A stretch of DNA of 64,000 nucleotides from Sulfitobacter indolifex (lineage in GTDB: Bacteria > Pseudomonadota > Alphaproteobacteria > Rhodobacterales > Rhodobacteraceae), in contig NZ_CP084951.1 in NCBI RefSeq assembly GCF_022788655.1, positions 930,001 to 994,000 on the forward strand. The letters are read 5' to 3'. A model generated the notes under the pieces. That model ran no database searches and had not been told where the DNA came from. It was given only the letters and a program-made list of their open reading frames with translations. This document shows positions 49,354 to 57,668 of the stretch, piece after piece. The position numbers were made by a program, and so were the translations under genes. Positions within the stretch are counted from its first letter, which is position 1. Each line of letters opens with the position of its first letter.

Positions 49354-49902
49354 ATGGCGGAAAAACCAAAGCCCTTGCTGATAAAACGCTATGCCAGCCG
49401 TAGATTATACAACACCGAGACCAGCGATTACGTTACGCTGGAAGATATCGCAGGTTTCATCCGCGATGGCCGCGAGGTGCAGATCGTCGATCTAAAATCT
49501 GGCGATGACCTGACTCGCCAATATCTGTTGCAAATCATTGCCGAACACGAAAGCCGCGGTGAAGCCGTTTTGCCGGTCGACGTGCTCACCGATCTTGTGC
49601 GCAGCTATATGTCGGGCAATGTTTCGGTCGTGCCGCAGTTTCTGCAAACCTCATTCGACATGCTTCGCGATGGGCAGAGCAAAGTGGTCGAGAACATGAG
49701 CGCGATGAACCCGATGGCCAAGATGCCAGGGCTCGAAGCGATGCAGGCGCAGCAAGAAGTGTTTATGAAAGCGATGACCGGCGGCTGGGCCAAATCCACG
49801 GGGCCCGAGCCTTCTGGCAAGCAATCCGAGCAGGGCGACGATCTGGATGCAATCAAAAAGCAGTTGGCGGAATTGCAGGACAAGCTTTCCAAAATGAACT
49901 GA
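49354..49902 (+). CDS. phaR: Polyhydroxyalkanoate synthesis repressor PhaR
   Basis: A 182-residue repressor with the PhaR DNA-binding domain (LLIKRYASRRLYNTETSDYVTLEDIAGFIRDGREVQIVDLKSGDDLTRQYLLQII) and the PHB-accumulation regulatory domain that follows. The C-terminal third is helical, ending AIKKQLAELQDKLSKMN. It represses phaP and is released by binding nascent PHB granules. The ATG at 49354 follows GGGAGGAA; an upstream in-frame ATG would add 23 unrelated residues that overlap the PhaR box. Confidence 0.92.
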   Translation: MAEKPKPLLIKRYASRRLYNTETSDYVTLEDIAGFIRDGREVQIVDLKSGDDLTRQYLLQIIAEHESRGEAVLPVDVLTDLVRSYMSGNVSVVPQFLQTSFDMLRDGQSKVVENMSAMNPMAKMPGLEAMQAQQEVFMKAMTGGWAKSTGPEPSGKQSEQGDDLDAIKKQLAELQDKLSKMN

Positions 49903-49924
49903 TCTCGCCGCCACGATTAATTAT

Positions 49925-49952
49925 AAGAGGGAGCCGTGCGCTCCCTCTTTTC
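49925..49952. terminator. Bidirectional terminator between phaR and the DegT gene
   Basis: AAGAGGGAG and CTCCCTCTT form a nine-bp stem with a seven-base loop, with TT on the plus strand side and an A-rich run on the other. It lies between convergent genes and may serve both. Confidence 0.75.
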
Positions 49953-49961
49953 GTTTCTGGC

Positions 49962-51140
49962 TTACGCCGCCCGCGCGTCGACGACTTCGGCCAAAGCGCC
50001 CAAGATTACGTCTGCCACCGCGTCGATCTCTGACAGCGACAGTTGCACCGGCAGGCGCACATCACAGGCGCGCATCAACATTGCACGGGTGTGCGGCAGC
50101 TCGGGCAGGTCTTCGATAAACTGCCAATTCCAAAAAGCGCGCGCGTTGTCGGTGCTTTGTCCAAAGATTTGCACTTTCACCCCGGCATCTTGTGCCGCAG
50201 CAGAAAAGGCGCGGATCATGGCATCGGACAACCCGACCAGATTGAATTGGATCGAATCCGGCGCACGGGTTTCTCCGGGCAGGGGGCTGGGCACGTCGAT
50301 CAGGGGCGATGCCGCAAGGCGCGCGGCCATGTGGTCGTGATTACGCAAACCATCCGCCACCCGGCGCGGCAGGTGCGGCAATTGCGGCCGGATGATCGCA
50401 GCCGAAAGGTTCGACATGCGCAGATTATAGAGCGGCAGGCGGTTCTGCCACTTGGCAAAGCTGTCTTGCAAGGCAGCGTGTTTCTTCCAGTTATGCTCAT
50501 AAGCGCCCGACATGATGATGGCGCGCGCCACCAGATCAGCGTCATCGGTGATGAGAATTCCTCCTTCGCCCGCGTTGATCATCTTGTAAGACTGAAATGA
50601 GAAACAGCCAATCTTGCCGATCGTGCCGATCTTCCGCCCCTGCCAAAGCGTGCCGAGCGAATGCGCGGCATCTTCAATCACCGGTACACCCGCCGCATCG
50701 CAGAGCGCCATAATCGCGTCCATATCCGACGTATGACCGCGCATGTGGCTGATGATGACGGCCTCGACACCCGGCAGCTTGCTGGCGAAATCCTCTAGCG
50801 CGATGCGGTAATTCTCGCCCACTTCGCAAAGGACCGGTTTGCAGCCTGCGTGGATCACGGCAGAGGGAACAGCGGCGAAGGTAAAGCCGGGGATCAAAAC
50901 CTTCGCATCTCTGCGTAGGTCTAAAGCCAGTAGCGACAAAAACAGCGCGGCAGAGCATGAGGACACCGCCAGCGCATATTCGCTGCCCATCATCTGCGCA
51001 AATTCAACTTCCAGCAACGAAACCGGCGCATCCTTTGCGGCAGTATAGCGAAAGAGATCGCCGCTCTGCAGAAGCTCTGCGATGGCGGCTTCGGCCTCAG
51101 CGGGGATCGGTTCGGCGCGGTGCAGGTCGGGCAGTGCCAT
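49962..51140 (-). CDS. DegT/DnrJ/EryC1/StrS-family aminotransferase
   Basis: A 392-residue PLP enzyme of the sugar-aminotransferase fold. ALAVSSCSAALFLSLLAL is the PLP phosphate-binding part, PGFTFAAVPSAVIHAGCKPVLCEV and VIEDAAHSLGTLWQGRKIG are family motifs, and CFSFQSYKMINAGEGG contains the internal aldimine Lys. Members transaminate keto sugars for surface polysaccharides or antibiotics. No polysaccharide genes are in view, so the substrate is unknown. The ATG at 51140 gives a normal-length N-terminus; an upstream in-frame start adds 14 residues. Confidence 0.85.
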   Translation of the reverse strand: MALPDLHRAEPIPAEAEAAIAELLQSGDLFRYTAAKDAPVSLLEVEFAQMMGSEYALAVSSCSAALFLSLLALDLRRDAKVLIPGFTFAAVPSAVIHAGCKPVLCEVGENYRIALEDFASKLPGVEAVIISHMRGHTSDMDAIMALCDAAGVPVIEDAAHSLGTLWQGRKIGTIGKIGCFSFQSYKMINAGEGGILITDDADLVARAIIMSGAYEHNWKKHAALQDSFAKWQNRLPLYNLRMSNLSAAIIRPQLPHLPRRVADGLRNHDHMAARLAASPLIDVPSPLPGETRAPDSIQFNLVGLSDAMIRAFSAAAQDAGVKVQIFGQSTDNARAFWNWQFIEDLPELPHTRAMLMRACDVRLPVQLSLSEIDAVADVILGALAEVVDARAA

Positions 51141-51330
51141 ATTTCGAAATCCTAAATAGTGATTTCCAAAATTGTAAAACAATGCAGCGCGCGCGCCAAG
51201 GGGCGAACAAGTTTCTGGCCGGCCCGCACCCCGCTATGACGAAGCCCGACTAAGAACGGAAAAACAGCCGCGCACCTCTGCCCCCCCGGCAAGTTTCACG
51301 CCCCGCCTCTTCCCCCTTCATCCTTTCTTA

Positions 51331-51374
51331 AATACCCGCGGGGGAGCAGCCATAGGCTGCGGGGGCAGCGCCCC
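51331..51374. repeat. GC-rich palindromic intergenic element
   Basis: GCAGCC-ATA-GGCTGC (51346-51360) is flanked by AATACCCGCGGGGGA and GGGGGCAGCGCCCC. I have the impression of a recurrent sequence found after many Rhodobacteraceae genes. It lies in the 271-base gap between the divergent-side DegT gene and puuB-like gene; nothing else is visible there. Confidence 0.5.
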
Positions 51375-51411
51375 TTCTTTCCCGATGCGGACCCCATCGT
51401 CCCTGCCGACG

Positions 51412-52716
51412 TCAGAGACCCAACCGGTCCCGCGTCGCGTACCAAAGCATGGCCAGCACCAGAAGCGGGCTGCGCATCGAAGCACCACCGGGAAAAGCCT
51501 GCGTCGGGATCGTGGCCATCGTGTCGAACCCATCAGCATCGCCCTCGATCGCCTTGGCCATCAGATAGCCCGCATGGGTCGCCGTGCCGACCCCGTGGCC
51601 GGAATAGCCCGACGCTGAGAGGATATTCGGGGCAAGCCGCGCGACATAGGGCAGGCGTTTCATCGTGATGCCCAAGGTGCCGCCCCAAGCATAGTCGATC
51701 TTCACGTCCTTCAACTGCGGGAATACCTGCGACATCGGCCTGCGCACCTTGGCGGCGATGTCCTCCGGAAAGCGGTAGCCATAGCTTTCGCCGCCGCCAA
51801 AAAGCAGCCGTCCGTCGTGCGACAAGCGGAAGTAGTTCACCACGAAACGGCTGTCGGCCACGGCCACATCGCGCGGCAGCACGCCTTTTACCCGGTCGCC
51901 TAGAGGTTCGGTCGCGGCGATGAAGTTGTTGATCGGCATGACCCGAGCGGCCACATCGCCGTTCAGCTTGCCCAGATAGCCGTTGCAGGCCAGCACCACA
52001 TGATCGGCGGTGACGCTGCCGGTGGCGGTCTGCACAATCGCCTTGCTGCCTTCGACGATATTCTCGGCGGGGCTTGTCTCATGGATGCGCACCCCTGCGG
52101 CGGCCGCGGCGCGGGCAAGGCCGAGCGCATAGTTCAGCGGGTGCAGATGCGCGGCACCCATGTCGAGCACACCGCCCTTGTAGTCAGGCGAGGGGCAGAC
52201 CGATTGCAGCGCGGCGTGATCCAACACCTCAATCTCATCATAGCCATAGTGCTTTTGCAGATGCTCTGCATAATCGTGCAGATGCCGTACGTCGGAGGCA
52301 GTTGATCCGGTCCATGCCACGCCGGGTTTTAGATGGCAGTCAATCTCATGCTTTTCGATCAGCGATTTGACCAGCGCCTTGGCCTCTTGCCCCATCTCCC
52401 AGAGCTTGCTGGCGTGCTCTTGGCCCAGCATCTTCTCCAGACCGTCCTGCTCAACCCGCTGACCGGACCCCAATTGCCCGCCGTTGCGGCCCGACGCACC
52501 AAAGCCCACGCGCTGCGCGTCCAACAGCACCACATCATAGCCCGCCTCGGCCAGATGCAGCGCCGCCGAAAGGCCGGTATAGCCCCCGCCAACCACACAG
52601 ACATCGGCTTTGGTATCGCCCTGAAGCGGTGGGTAGGCCGTGTGCTTCGTGGCGGTGGCGGCGTACCAGCTGGTGGGGTACTGGCCGGGCGTGTCGTTGG
52701 CGTAAAGCAGGTTCAT
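51412..52716 (-). CDS. puuB: FAD-dependent amine oxidoreductase, gamma-glutamylputrescine oxidase-like
   Basis: A 434-residue flavoprotein of the DAO/OrdL family. It has an FAD-binding GxGxxG segment (VCVVGGGYTGLSAALHLAEAGYDVVLLD), the GASGRNGGQLGSGQR motif typical of PuuB/OrdL, and a C-terminal SGYSGHGVGTATHAGYLMAKAI. It oxidises gamma-glutamylated amines to aldehydes. Its upstream neighbour is a glutamine-synthetase-like gene, matching the Puu pathway. The gene is 14 bases downstream of puuA. The exact substrate (putrescine or another amine) is not certain. Confidence 0.85.
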   Translation of the reverse strand: MNLLYANDTPGQYPTSWYAATATKHTAYPPLQGDTKADVCVVGGGYTGLSAALHLAEAGYDVVLLDAQRVGFGASGRNGGQLGSGQRVEQDGLEKMLGQEHASKLWEMGQEAKALVKSLIEKHEIDCHLKPGVAWTGSTASDVRHLHDYAEHLQKHYGYDEIEVLDHAALQSVCPSPDYKGGVLDMGAAHLHPLNYALGLARAAAAAGVRIHETSPAENIVEGSKAIVQTATGSVTADHVVLACNGYLGKLNGDVAARVMPINNFIAATEPLGDRVKGVLPRDVAVADSRFVVNYFRLSHDGRLLFGGGESYGYRFPEDIAAKVRRPMSQVFPQLKDVKIDYAWGGTLGITMKRLPYVARLAPNILSASGYSGHGVGTATHAGYLMAKAIEGDADGFDTMATIPTQAFPGGASMRSPLLVLAMLWYATRDRLGL

Positions 52717-52730
52717 CGGGCCTCCGGGCG

Positions 52731-54092
52731 TTAGACGTTCATCAGCAGATGTTCACGTTCCCAAGGCGAGATCACCTGAAGGAACTCTTCGTATTCGGCC
52801 CGTTTCACAATGGAATAGACCCGGGCGAAATCGGGGCCCAGGACCTCGTGCAAATCCGTGGCTTGCTCAAACAAATCAAGCGCTTCGCCCAGAACCTGAG
52901 GAATGTCTCCTTCGCCGACATAGGCGTCGCCTTTGAACTCGGGCAGCGGGTCTTTCTGCTGGGTCAGGCCCAGATAACCGCAGGCGAGGCTGGCGGCGAT
53001 GCCCAAGTAGGGGTTGCAGTCCATCCCGGCGAGCCGGTTTTCAACTCGGCGCGATTTCGGCCCCGAGAGCGGCACGCGAATGCCCGTGGTCCGGTTGTCA
53101 CGGCCCCATTCGAGGTTGATCGGCGCTGCGTGGTCTTTCACGTATCGGCGGTAGGAGTTCACGTAAGGCGCGATCACTGCAAGCGCCTTCGGCATGTGGT
53201 TTTGCAGACCGGCGATGAAATGTTTGAAGTGTTCAGTCTCTTCCCCGTCGGCATTGGCAAAGATGTTCTCGCCGGTGTTCACGTCCAGCACCGAGTGGTG
53301 GATATGCATGGCGCTGCCCGGCTCGTCCGCAATCGGTTTGGCCATGAAGGTCGCATAGCATTCGTGCCGCATCGCCGCTTCGCGGATCAGCCGTTTGAAG
53401 TAGAACACCTCATCTGCCAGCCGCACCGGATCGCCGTGCTGTAGGTTGATCTCAAGCTGACCTGCGCCGCCCTCTTGGGTGATGCCGTCGATCTCAAAGC
53501 CCTGCGCTTCGGCGAAATCATAGATGTCGTCGATGACGGGGCCAAACTCATCCACGGCGGTCATCGAATAAGCCTGCCGCGCTGCCGCCGGGCGGCCCGA
53601 ACGGCCCATCATCGGCTGAATTTCCTTGGCCGGGTCGATATTGCGCGCCACGAGGAAGAATTCCATTTCCGGTGCCACCACCGGCTCCCAGCCCTTGTCT
53701 CGGTAGAGTTGCACCACGCGCTTAAGCACGTTTCGCGGTGAATAGGGCACCGGCTCGTTGTTGCGATCAAAAGCGTCGTGGATCACCTGAAGCGTCCAGT
53801 CCCCCGTCCAAGGTGCGGCGGTAGCCGTCTCCATATCCGGGCGCAGGATCATGTCTTTTTCGATGAATCCATCTTCGCCCGCCGCGTCGCCCCATTCACC
53901 GGTGATGGTCTGATAAAAGATACTGTCGGGCAGGTGGAAGTAATCCTGACGCGCGAATTTTGACGCCGGGACAGCCTTACCGCGGGCGATGCCGGGCAGG
54001 TCGGGGATGATACATTCCACTTCGTCCAACCGGCGGCCCTCAAGATAGGCGCGCGCCGCTTCTGGTAATGCCTCTGTCCAATCGTCGGCCAT
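52731..54092 (-). CDS. puuA: Gamma-glutamylamine synthetase (glutamine synthetase family, PuuA-like)
   Basis: A 453-residue glutamine synthetase-fold enzyme. MEFFLVA and the DEFGPVIDDIYDFAEAQGFEIDGITQEGGAGQLEINLQHGDPVRLADEVF segment contribute metal ligands, and GSAMHIHHSVLD and NRTTGIRVPLSGPKSRRVENRLAG are conserved catalytic stretches. It ligates glutamate to an amine with ATP. The start overlaps the stop of the class I amidotransferase gene (TGATG). The match fits PuuA better than GlnA, which is highly conserved and has the adenylylation Tyr region NLYDLP, not present here. Confidence 0.85.
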   Translation of the reverse strand: MADDWTEALPEAARAYLEGRRLDEVECIIPDLPGIARGKAVPASKFARQDYFHLPDSIFYQTITGEWGDAAGEDGFIEKDMILRPDMETATAAPWTGDWTLQVIHDAFDRNNEPVPYSPRNVLKRVVQLYRDKGWEPVVAPEMEFFLVARNIDPAKEIQPMMGRSGRPAAARQAYSMTAVDEFGPVIDDIYDFAEAQGFEIDGITQEGGAGQLEINLQHGDPVRLADEVFYFKRLIREAAMRHECYATFMAKPIADEPGSAMHIHHSVLDVNTGENIFANADGEETEHFKHFIAGLQNHMPKALAVIAPYVNSYRRYVKDHAAPINLEWGRDNRTTGIRVPLSGPKSRRVENRLAGMDCNPYLGIAASLACGYLGLTQQKDPLPEFKGDAYVGEGDIPQVLGEALDLFEQATDLHEVLGPDFARVYSIVKRAEYEEFLQVISPWEREHLLMNV

Positions 54093-54781
54093 CAGGCCCT
54101 CTCTTTCCTGTTTTCTTTAAAGAATGCGGCCATTTGGTCCGCGATTTTTTGGTTATCAATGGGGCCGCCAAGCGCGGCGGTGGCCTGTTCAAGTTGATGA
54201 TCCGGCACCACACCTTTGCCACGGGTCTTGATCAGGCCGTCGATGAAATCATGTCCGAACTCAGGATGCGGCTGTACCGTCCAGATGCGGTTATCATAGG
54301 CCAGCGCTGCGTAGGGGCAGAAGTCAGAAGAGGCGACAACTTTGGCACCCTCGGGCAGTTCTACAATCTGATCCTGATGCCATGCGTTGAGCGCCAGTTT
54401 TTCGCCGTCCATGTCGTATTCCGTGCGGCCAATCGACCAACCGCCGGTGAACTTCTCGACCCTGCCGCCAAGGGCTTGGGCGATGATCTGGTGGCCAAAG
54501 CAAACGCCGACCATCGGGCGGCCATCGGCATAGGTGTTGCGGATGAAATCCTCGAGCGGCGGGATCCAGTCGTGATCCTCATAGGCACCGTGTTTGGAGC
54601 CGGTGATAAGCCAGCCATCGGCTTCGCTCACTCCTTCGGGCAGGATACCGTCGACGACTGACCAGATTTGAAACTCGAGGCCATGACCATCCAATAGCTT
54701 GGTGAACATCTCGCCGTAATCGCCAAGCTCTTTCCGAAAGTCATCGGGGGAGTGGCCGGTTTGCAGAATGCCGATTTTCAT
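54092..54781 (-). CDS. Class I glutamine amidotransferase-like protein
   Basis: A 229-residue amidotransferase domain. GVCFGHQIIAQALGGRVEK contains the nucleophile Cys, and VQPHPEFGHDFIDGL holds His and Glu of the triad. GSKHGAYED is the oxyanion region. It lacks a synthase domain, so it likely hydrolyses the gamma-glutamyl bond of an intermediate, similar in role to PuuD but in another fold variant (GMP synthase-like). It is the first gene of the puuA-puuB cluster and overlaps puuA by one base. Confidence 0.82.
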   Translation of the reverse strand: MKIGILQTGHSPDDFRKELGDYGEMFTKLLDGHGLEFQIWSVVDGILPEGVSEADGWLITGSKHGAYEDHDWIPPLEDFIRNTYADGRPMVGVCFGHQIIAQALGGRVEKFTGGWSIGRTEYDMDGEKLALNAWHQDQIVELPEGAKVVASSDFCPYAALAYDNRIWTVQPHPEFGHDFIDGLIKTRGKGVVPDHQLEQATAALGGPIDNQKIADQMAAFFKENRKERA

Positions 54782-55137
54782 ATGGTCACCTGTTGCGCAG
54801 TATTGGGATAGAATTGGATTTGTTCTGGAGAGGCGGACAGCTTTCGCACACCACGCACTTTCTGACTTTTCCTCAGCACAAGTCCACAGAACTTTTCGAA
54901 GAAGAAGGCCCGAACGGTACGGCGCGAGGGTACAGTCGACCTGTCATGTTTTGCAGAGCATATCTGTTTCTGTTTCGCAGCACACTTCCGTCCCTCGGCA
55001 GCGCGGGGTTGGAGAGCTTTGAAAGACCAGTCGTTCATACGTCACCTGCAAGGGCGGTGGGCATGTCACAGAGCGGTTTACCCGAAGGCAAAAGCAGTCG
55101 ACGCCCACGCGCCGTGTAATTTGATCAAATAATGGTA
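54782..55137. other. 356-base gap with probable control region of the puu-like cluster
   Basis: No credible gene is present; short frames on both strands have no homology I recognise. It must contain the promoter of the minus-strand amidotransferase-puuA-puuB transcript. A perfect 12-bp palindrome ATTTGATCAAAT at 55119-55130 lies near the far end, and its left half is repeated inverted at 55144-55151 inside the last codons of the permease gene. Confidence 0.4.
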
Positions 55138-55944
55138 CTACCGGATCAAATTGGGACGCAAGCGAATTTTACGGCGTTGGGCCTGTGGCAAGTGCCGGTT
55201 AAGGAGAGAATTGATCAAACCGAAGACGCTGATGATACAAAGCGTCAACAAGATGAAATAACCGGCAAGAATTGGATAGGGCACGAAGGGGTTGAAGGTT
55301 TTGTCGGCAAAATAGCTGGCGTAATAGAGCGCGTCGCCCCGTTGCTGCCACGCTGGGAAACCGCTGAAAAACACCAGCGTCGTGGCGTGAAACAGGAAAA
55401 TCGCTTCGTTCGTATAGGCGGGCCAAGCAAGGCGCAGCGAGGTCGGCCAGATCACCCGGCGAAAACGCGACCAGCCCGACAGACCATAGGCATCGGCCGC
55501 CTCAACATCGCCTTTCGGGATCGATTGCAGAGCGCCGTAAAAAATTTCGCCCGAATATGCAGCAGTGTTGAGGAAAAGCACGATCAGCGCCCCCAGCCAT
55601 GCCGCTGTGAACGGGGCAAAGAAGGCGTATTCGGATTTCAACGTCAGGAACAAGAAGTAGCCAAAGAAGAACTGAATAAACAGCGGCGAGCCCCGGAAGA
55701 TGAAGATGAACCACTCTGCCGGTTTGCGAAACCACGGGTTCGGGCTGGCCTTGCCGACACCAAGCGCGGTGGCAAAGAAAAAGCCAGTCAGCAGGGCGAT
55801 CACGCCGAAGTAGATGTTCCACAGCATGCCAGAGCCGATCAACGTAAACTGCTCGCACAGGGTGAAGTTGTCACGCGGCAGCAGCCGTTCGCCGATGCCG
55901 AGCGAGCGTAGGCCGTAGTCTTGGATGGTCTGAAGACAGCTCAT
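55138..55944 (-). CDS. Polar amino acid ABC transporter permease (HisM/OccM-like)
   Basis: A 268-residue inner-membrane permease of the His/Glu/Gln family with five to six helices. The EAA-loop is present: ADAYGLSGWSRFRRVIWPTSLRLAWPAYTNEAI (EAA-like consensus with Gly). FRGSPLFIQFFFGYF is a conserved helix. It overlaps the upstream permease by four bases. Together they form the membrane channel for the substrate-binding protein encoded next. The substrate is probably a polar or basic amino acid or amine. Confidence 0.85.
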   Translation of the reverse strand: MSCLQTIQDYGLRSLGIGERLLPRDNFTLCEQFTLIGSGMLWNIYFGVIALLTGFFFATALGVGKASPNPWFRKPAEWFIFIFRGSPLFIQFFFGYFLFLTLKSEYAFFAPFTAAWLGALIVLFLNTAAYSGEIFYGALQSIPKGDVEAADAYGLSGWSRFRRVIWPTSLRLAWPAYTNEAIFLFHATTLVFFSGFPAWQQRGDALYYASYFADKTFNPFVPYPILAGYFILLTLCIISVFGLINSLLNRHLPQAQRRKIRLRPNLIR

Positions 55945-56825
55945 GCGCCGGCCCTCCGCTGTGCTTCGCCGCCGGTGGTGGCTTGTCCGCGGGTCAGTCG
56001 TTTCATCAGCCGGTCGAGCGCGATCTCAGAGACGCGGGTGAAGAGCAGGTAAAACACCAGCAGCGCGAGGAAATACCACATGCGCCAGTCGGGGTGCGGA
56101 TAATCGGTGAAGCGCGGGGTCTTGGTGCCGCCCAACTCACGCGCCCAATAGACGATGTCTTCGACGCCCAGCAAAAACAGCAGCGGCGTGGCCTTGATCA
56201 AGACCATCCAAAGGTTGCTGAGGCCGGGCAGGGCATAGACCCACATCTGCGGCACCAACACGCGCCAGAAGGTCTGGCGGTGGGACATGCCATAGGCCTC
56301 GGCGGTCTCTAGCTGCGGGCGCGGCACGGCGCGCATGGCGCCAAACAGCACATTGGCCGCAAAGGCCCCGAAAACGATGGCGAAAGTAAACACCGCAAGG
56401 CCAAAACCGTAGGTCTCATGCACCCATTGCGCGGCGTTGCCCAAGGGCATTTTAGCGGCCTGACAAACGACAAAATCACTGCCCTGACGGATTGGCATGT
56501 CCCAGTCGGAACACAGCGCCTTGTGGCGCAGATACTCGATGCCCTGGTCCAATGCGATGACGAAAAACAGAAAGAATGCGATATCCGGGACACCGCGCAC
56601 CAGCGCGATATAGCCCTTACCGACCCAGCTGAGCGGCGCGAATCGCGCGCGTGCCATCATGGCCCCACCAAAACCGAAAGCCAGCGCCACAGGGGCGGTC
56701 ACGGCGAGCAGTAGTAAGACCTTAAGAAAGGACATGTAGAACGACATATGGACGCCGGTTGTCAGGTAACAAGAGAACCAGAACCAGTCGTCCAAGATCG
56801 ATGGGTCAGTGCAGAAAGAAAACAT
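55941..56825 (-). CDS. Polar amino acid ABC transporter permease (HisQ/OccQ-like), with long insertion
   Basis: A 294-residue permease with conserved ALVRGVPDIAFFLFFVIALDQGIEYL and the EAA loop AEAYGMSHRQTFWRVLVPQMWVYALPGLSNLW. It carries a roughly 45-residue segment between helices (about residues 105-150, LRHKALCSDWDMPIRQG to WVHETYG) that is longer than in most HisQ proteins and contains two Cys. This variant is seen in some octopine/nopaline-type importers. It is 80 bases downstream of the binding-protein gene. Confidence 0.82.
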   Translation of the reverse strand: MFSFCTDPSILDDWFWFSCYLTTGVHMSFYMSFLKVLLLLAVTAPVALAFGFGGAMMARARFAPLSWVGKGYIALVRGVPDIAFFLFFVIALDQGIEYLRHKALCSDWDMPIRQGSDFVVCQAAKMPLGNAAQWVHETYGFGLAVFTFAIVFGAFAANVLFGAMRAVPRPQLETAEAYGMSHRQTFWRVLVPQMWVYALPGLSNLWMVLIKATPLLFLLGVEDIVYWARELGGTKTPRFTDYPHPDWRMWYFLALLVFYLLFTRVSEIALDRLMKRLTRGQATTGGEAQRRAGA

Positions 56826-56870
56826 GGGCCCCCATGGGCTGATCTGCGCGGGCAGGCCGGGCAGGGAAGG

Positions 56871-56898
56871 TCAGGCGCGCCGGGATGGGCGCGCCTGA
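56871..56898. terminator. Strong hairpin between binding-protein gene and permease gene
   Basis: TCAGGCGCGC and GCGCGCCTGA form a perfect 10-bp stem with an eight-base loop. It has no T-tract. In ABC operons such a hairpin after the binding-protein gene protects its message and reduces expression of the permeases. Confidence 0.65.
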
Positions 56899-56905
56899 GG
56901 TTGGA

Positions 56906-57643
56906 TTACTCGTAGGTGGTGGTGTCTTCGCCGAACCACTTTTTGAGCATCTCGTTGAGCGAACCGTCTTCTTTCATCTCGGTGATGACAGCGTCGAACG
57001 TGTCACGCAACTCACCGTCGGACTGGCGAAGCGCCATGCCGATGCCGTCGCCAAGTGGCACGTCGTCGCCCACGAACATCAGCTCACCGCCGGATTCCTC
57101 AACGATTGGCACGAGGTAATCTTTGTCAGCGAAAACCGCATCCGCTTCGCCGTTACGCACAGCAGCGACGGTTTCTTCAGGCGTGGCGAATTCGATCAGC
57201 GTAGCACCGCTTTCGGCCACGTGAGCGGCCTGAATGGTCGCCGTTTGACCCGAAACAACACCGCCTTCGATGTCCGCACCCTCAGAAGCCGCGACATAGG
57301 CCGACGCGGTGGGCGGGTAGTAGTTCTGTGTGAAAGCAACGACTTCACGACGCTCGTCGGTGATGCTCATCCCAGCCATGATGTTGTCATAGTTGCCAGA
57401 GACGAGGTTGGGGATAATGCTGTCCCAGTCGTTTTTGACCCATTCGCAGGTCAACTCGGCGCGTTTGCACAGCTCGTCGCCCAGCTCACGCTCAAACCCG
57501 TCAACTTCGCCAGCGTCGTTGATGAAGTTGTAGGGAGGGTAGGCGCCTTCGGTGCCCATGCGGATGGTTTTGCCATGGGCTTCGGCCATAGCCATGCCTG
57601 CTGTGAGGCTCAGCGCGGCTGTCGCAAGTAGGATTTTTTTCAT
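56906..57643 (-). CDS. ABC transporter substrate-binding protein (HisJ/ArtJ family)
   Basis: A 245-residue periplasmic protein: signal peptide KKILLATAALSLTAGMAMA, then the type-II periplasmic binding domain. RMGTEGAYPPYNFINDAGEVDGFERELGDEL is the classic opening, and IMAGMSITDERREVVAFTQNYY the hinge motif with the ligand carboxylate contact Arg. VGDDVPLGDGIGMALRQSDGEL is a later conserved stretch. It collects a polar amino acid or opine-like compound. It stands between the ATPase gene and the permeases. Confidence 0.88.
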   Translation of the reverse strand: MKKILLATAALSLTAGMAMAEAHGKTIRMGTEGAYPPYNFINDAGEVDGFERELGDELCKRAELTCEWVKNDWDSIIPNLVSGNYDNIMAGMSITDERREVVAFTQNYYPPTASAYVAASEGADIEGGVVSGQTATIQAAHVAESGATLIEFATPEETVAAVRNGEADAVFADKDYLVPIVEESGGELMFVGDDVPLGDGIGMALRQSDGELRDTFDAVITEMKEDGSLNEMLKKWFGEDTTTYE

Positions 57644-57668
57644 TAGGTTGCTCCCTTTGGTTTTTTAT

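Noticed and set aside
54778..55119. Two short opposite frames in the gap before the ABC operon
   Set aside because: They overlap each other, show no ribosome site or similarity, and the gap is better read as a control region.
55119..55151. ATTTGATCAAAT palindrome and its inverted partner as a terminator
   Set aside because: The second arm lies in the last codons of the permease gene and the loop is 17 bases; an operator or chance are as likely.
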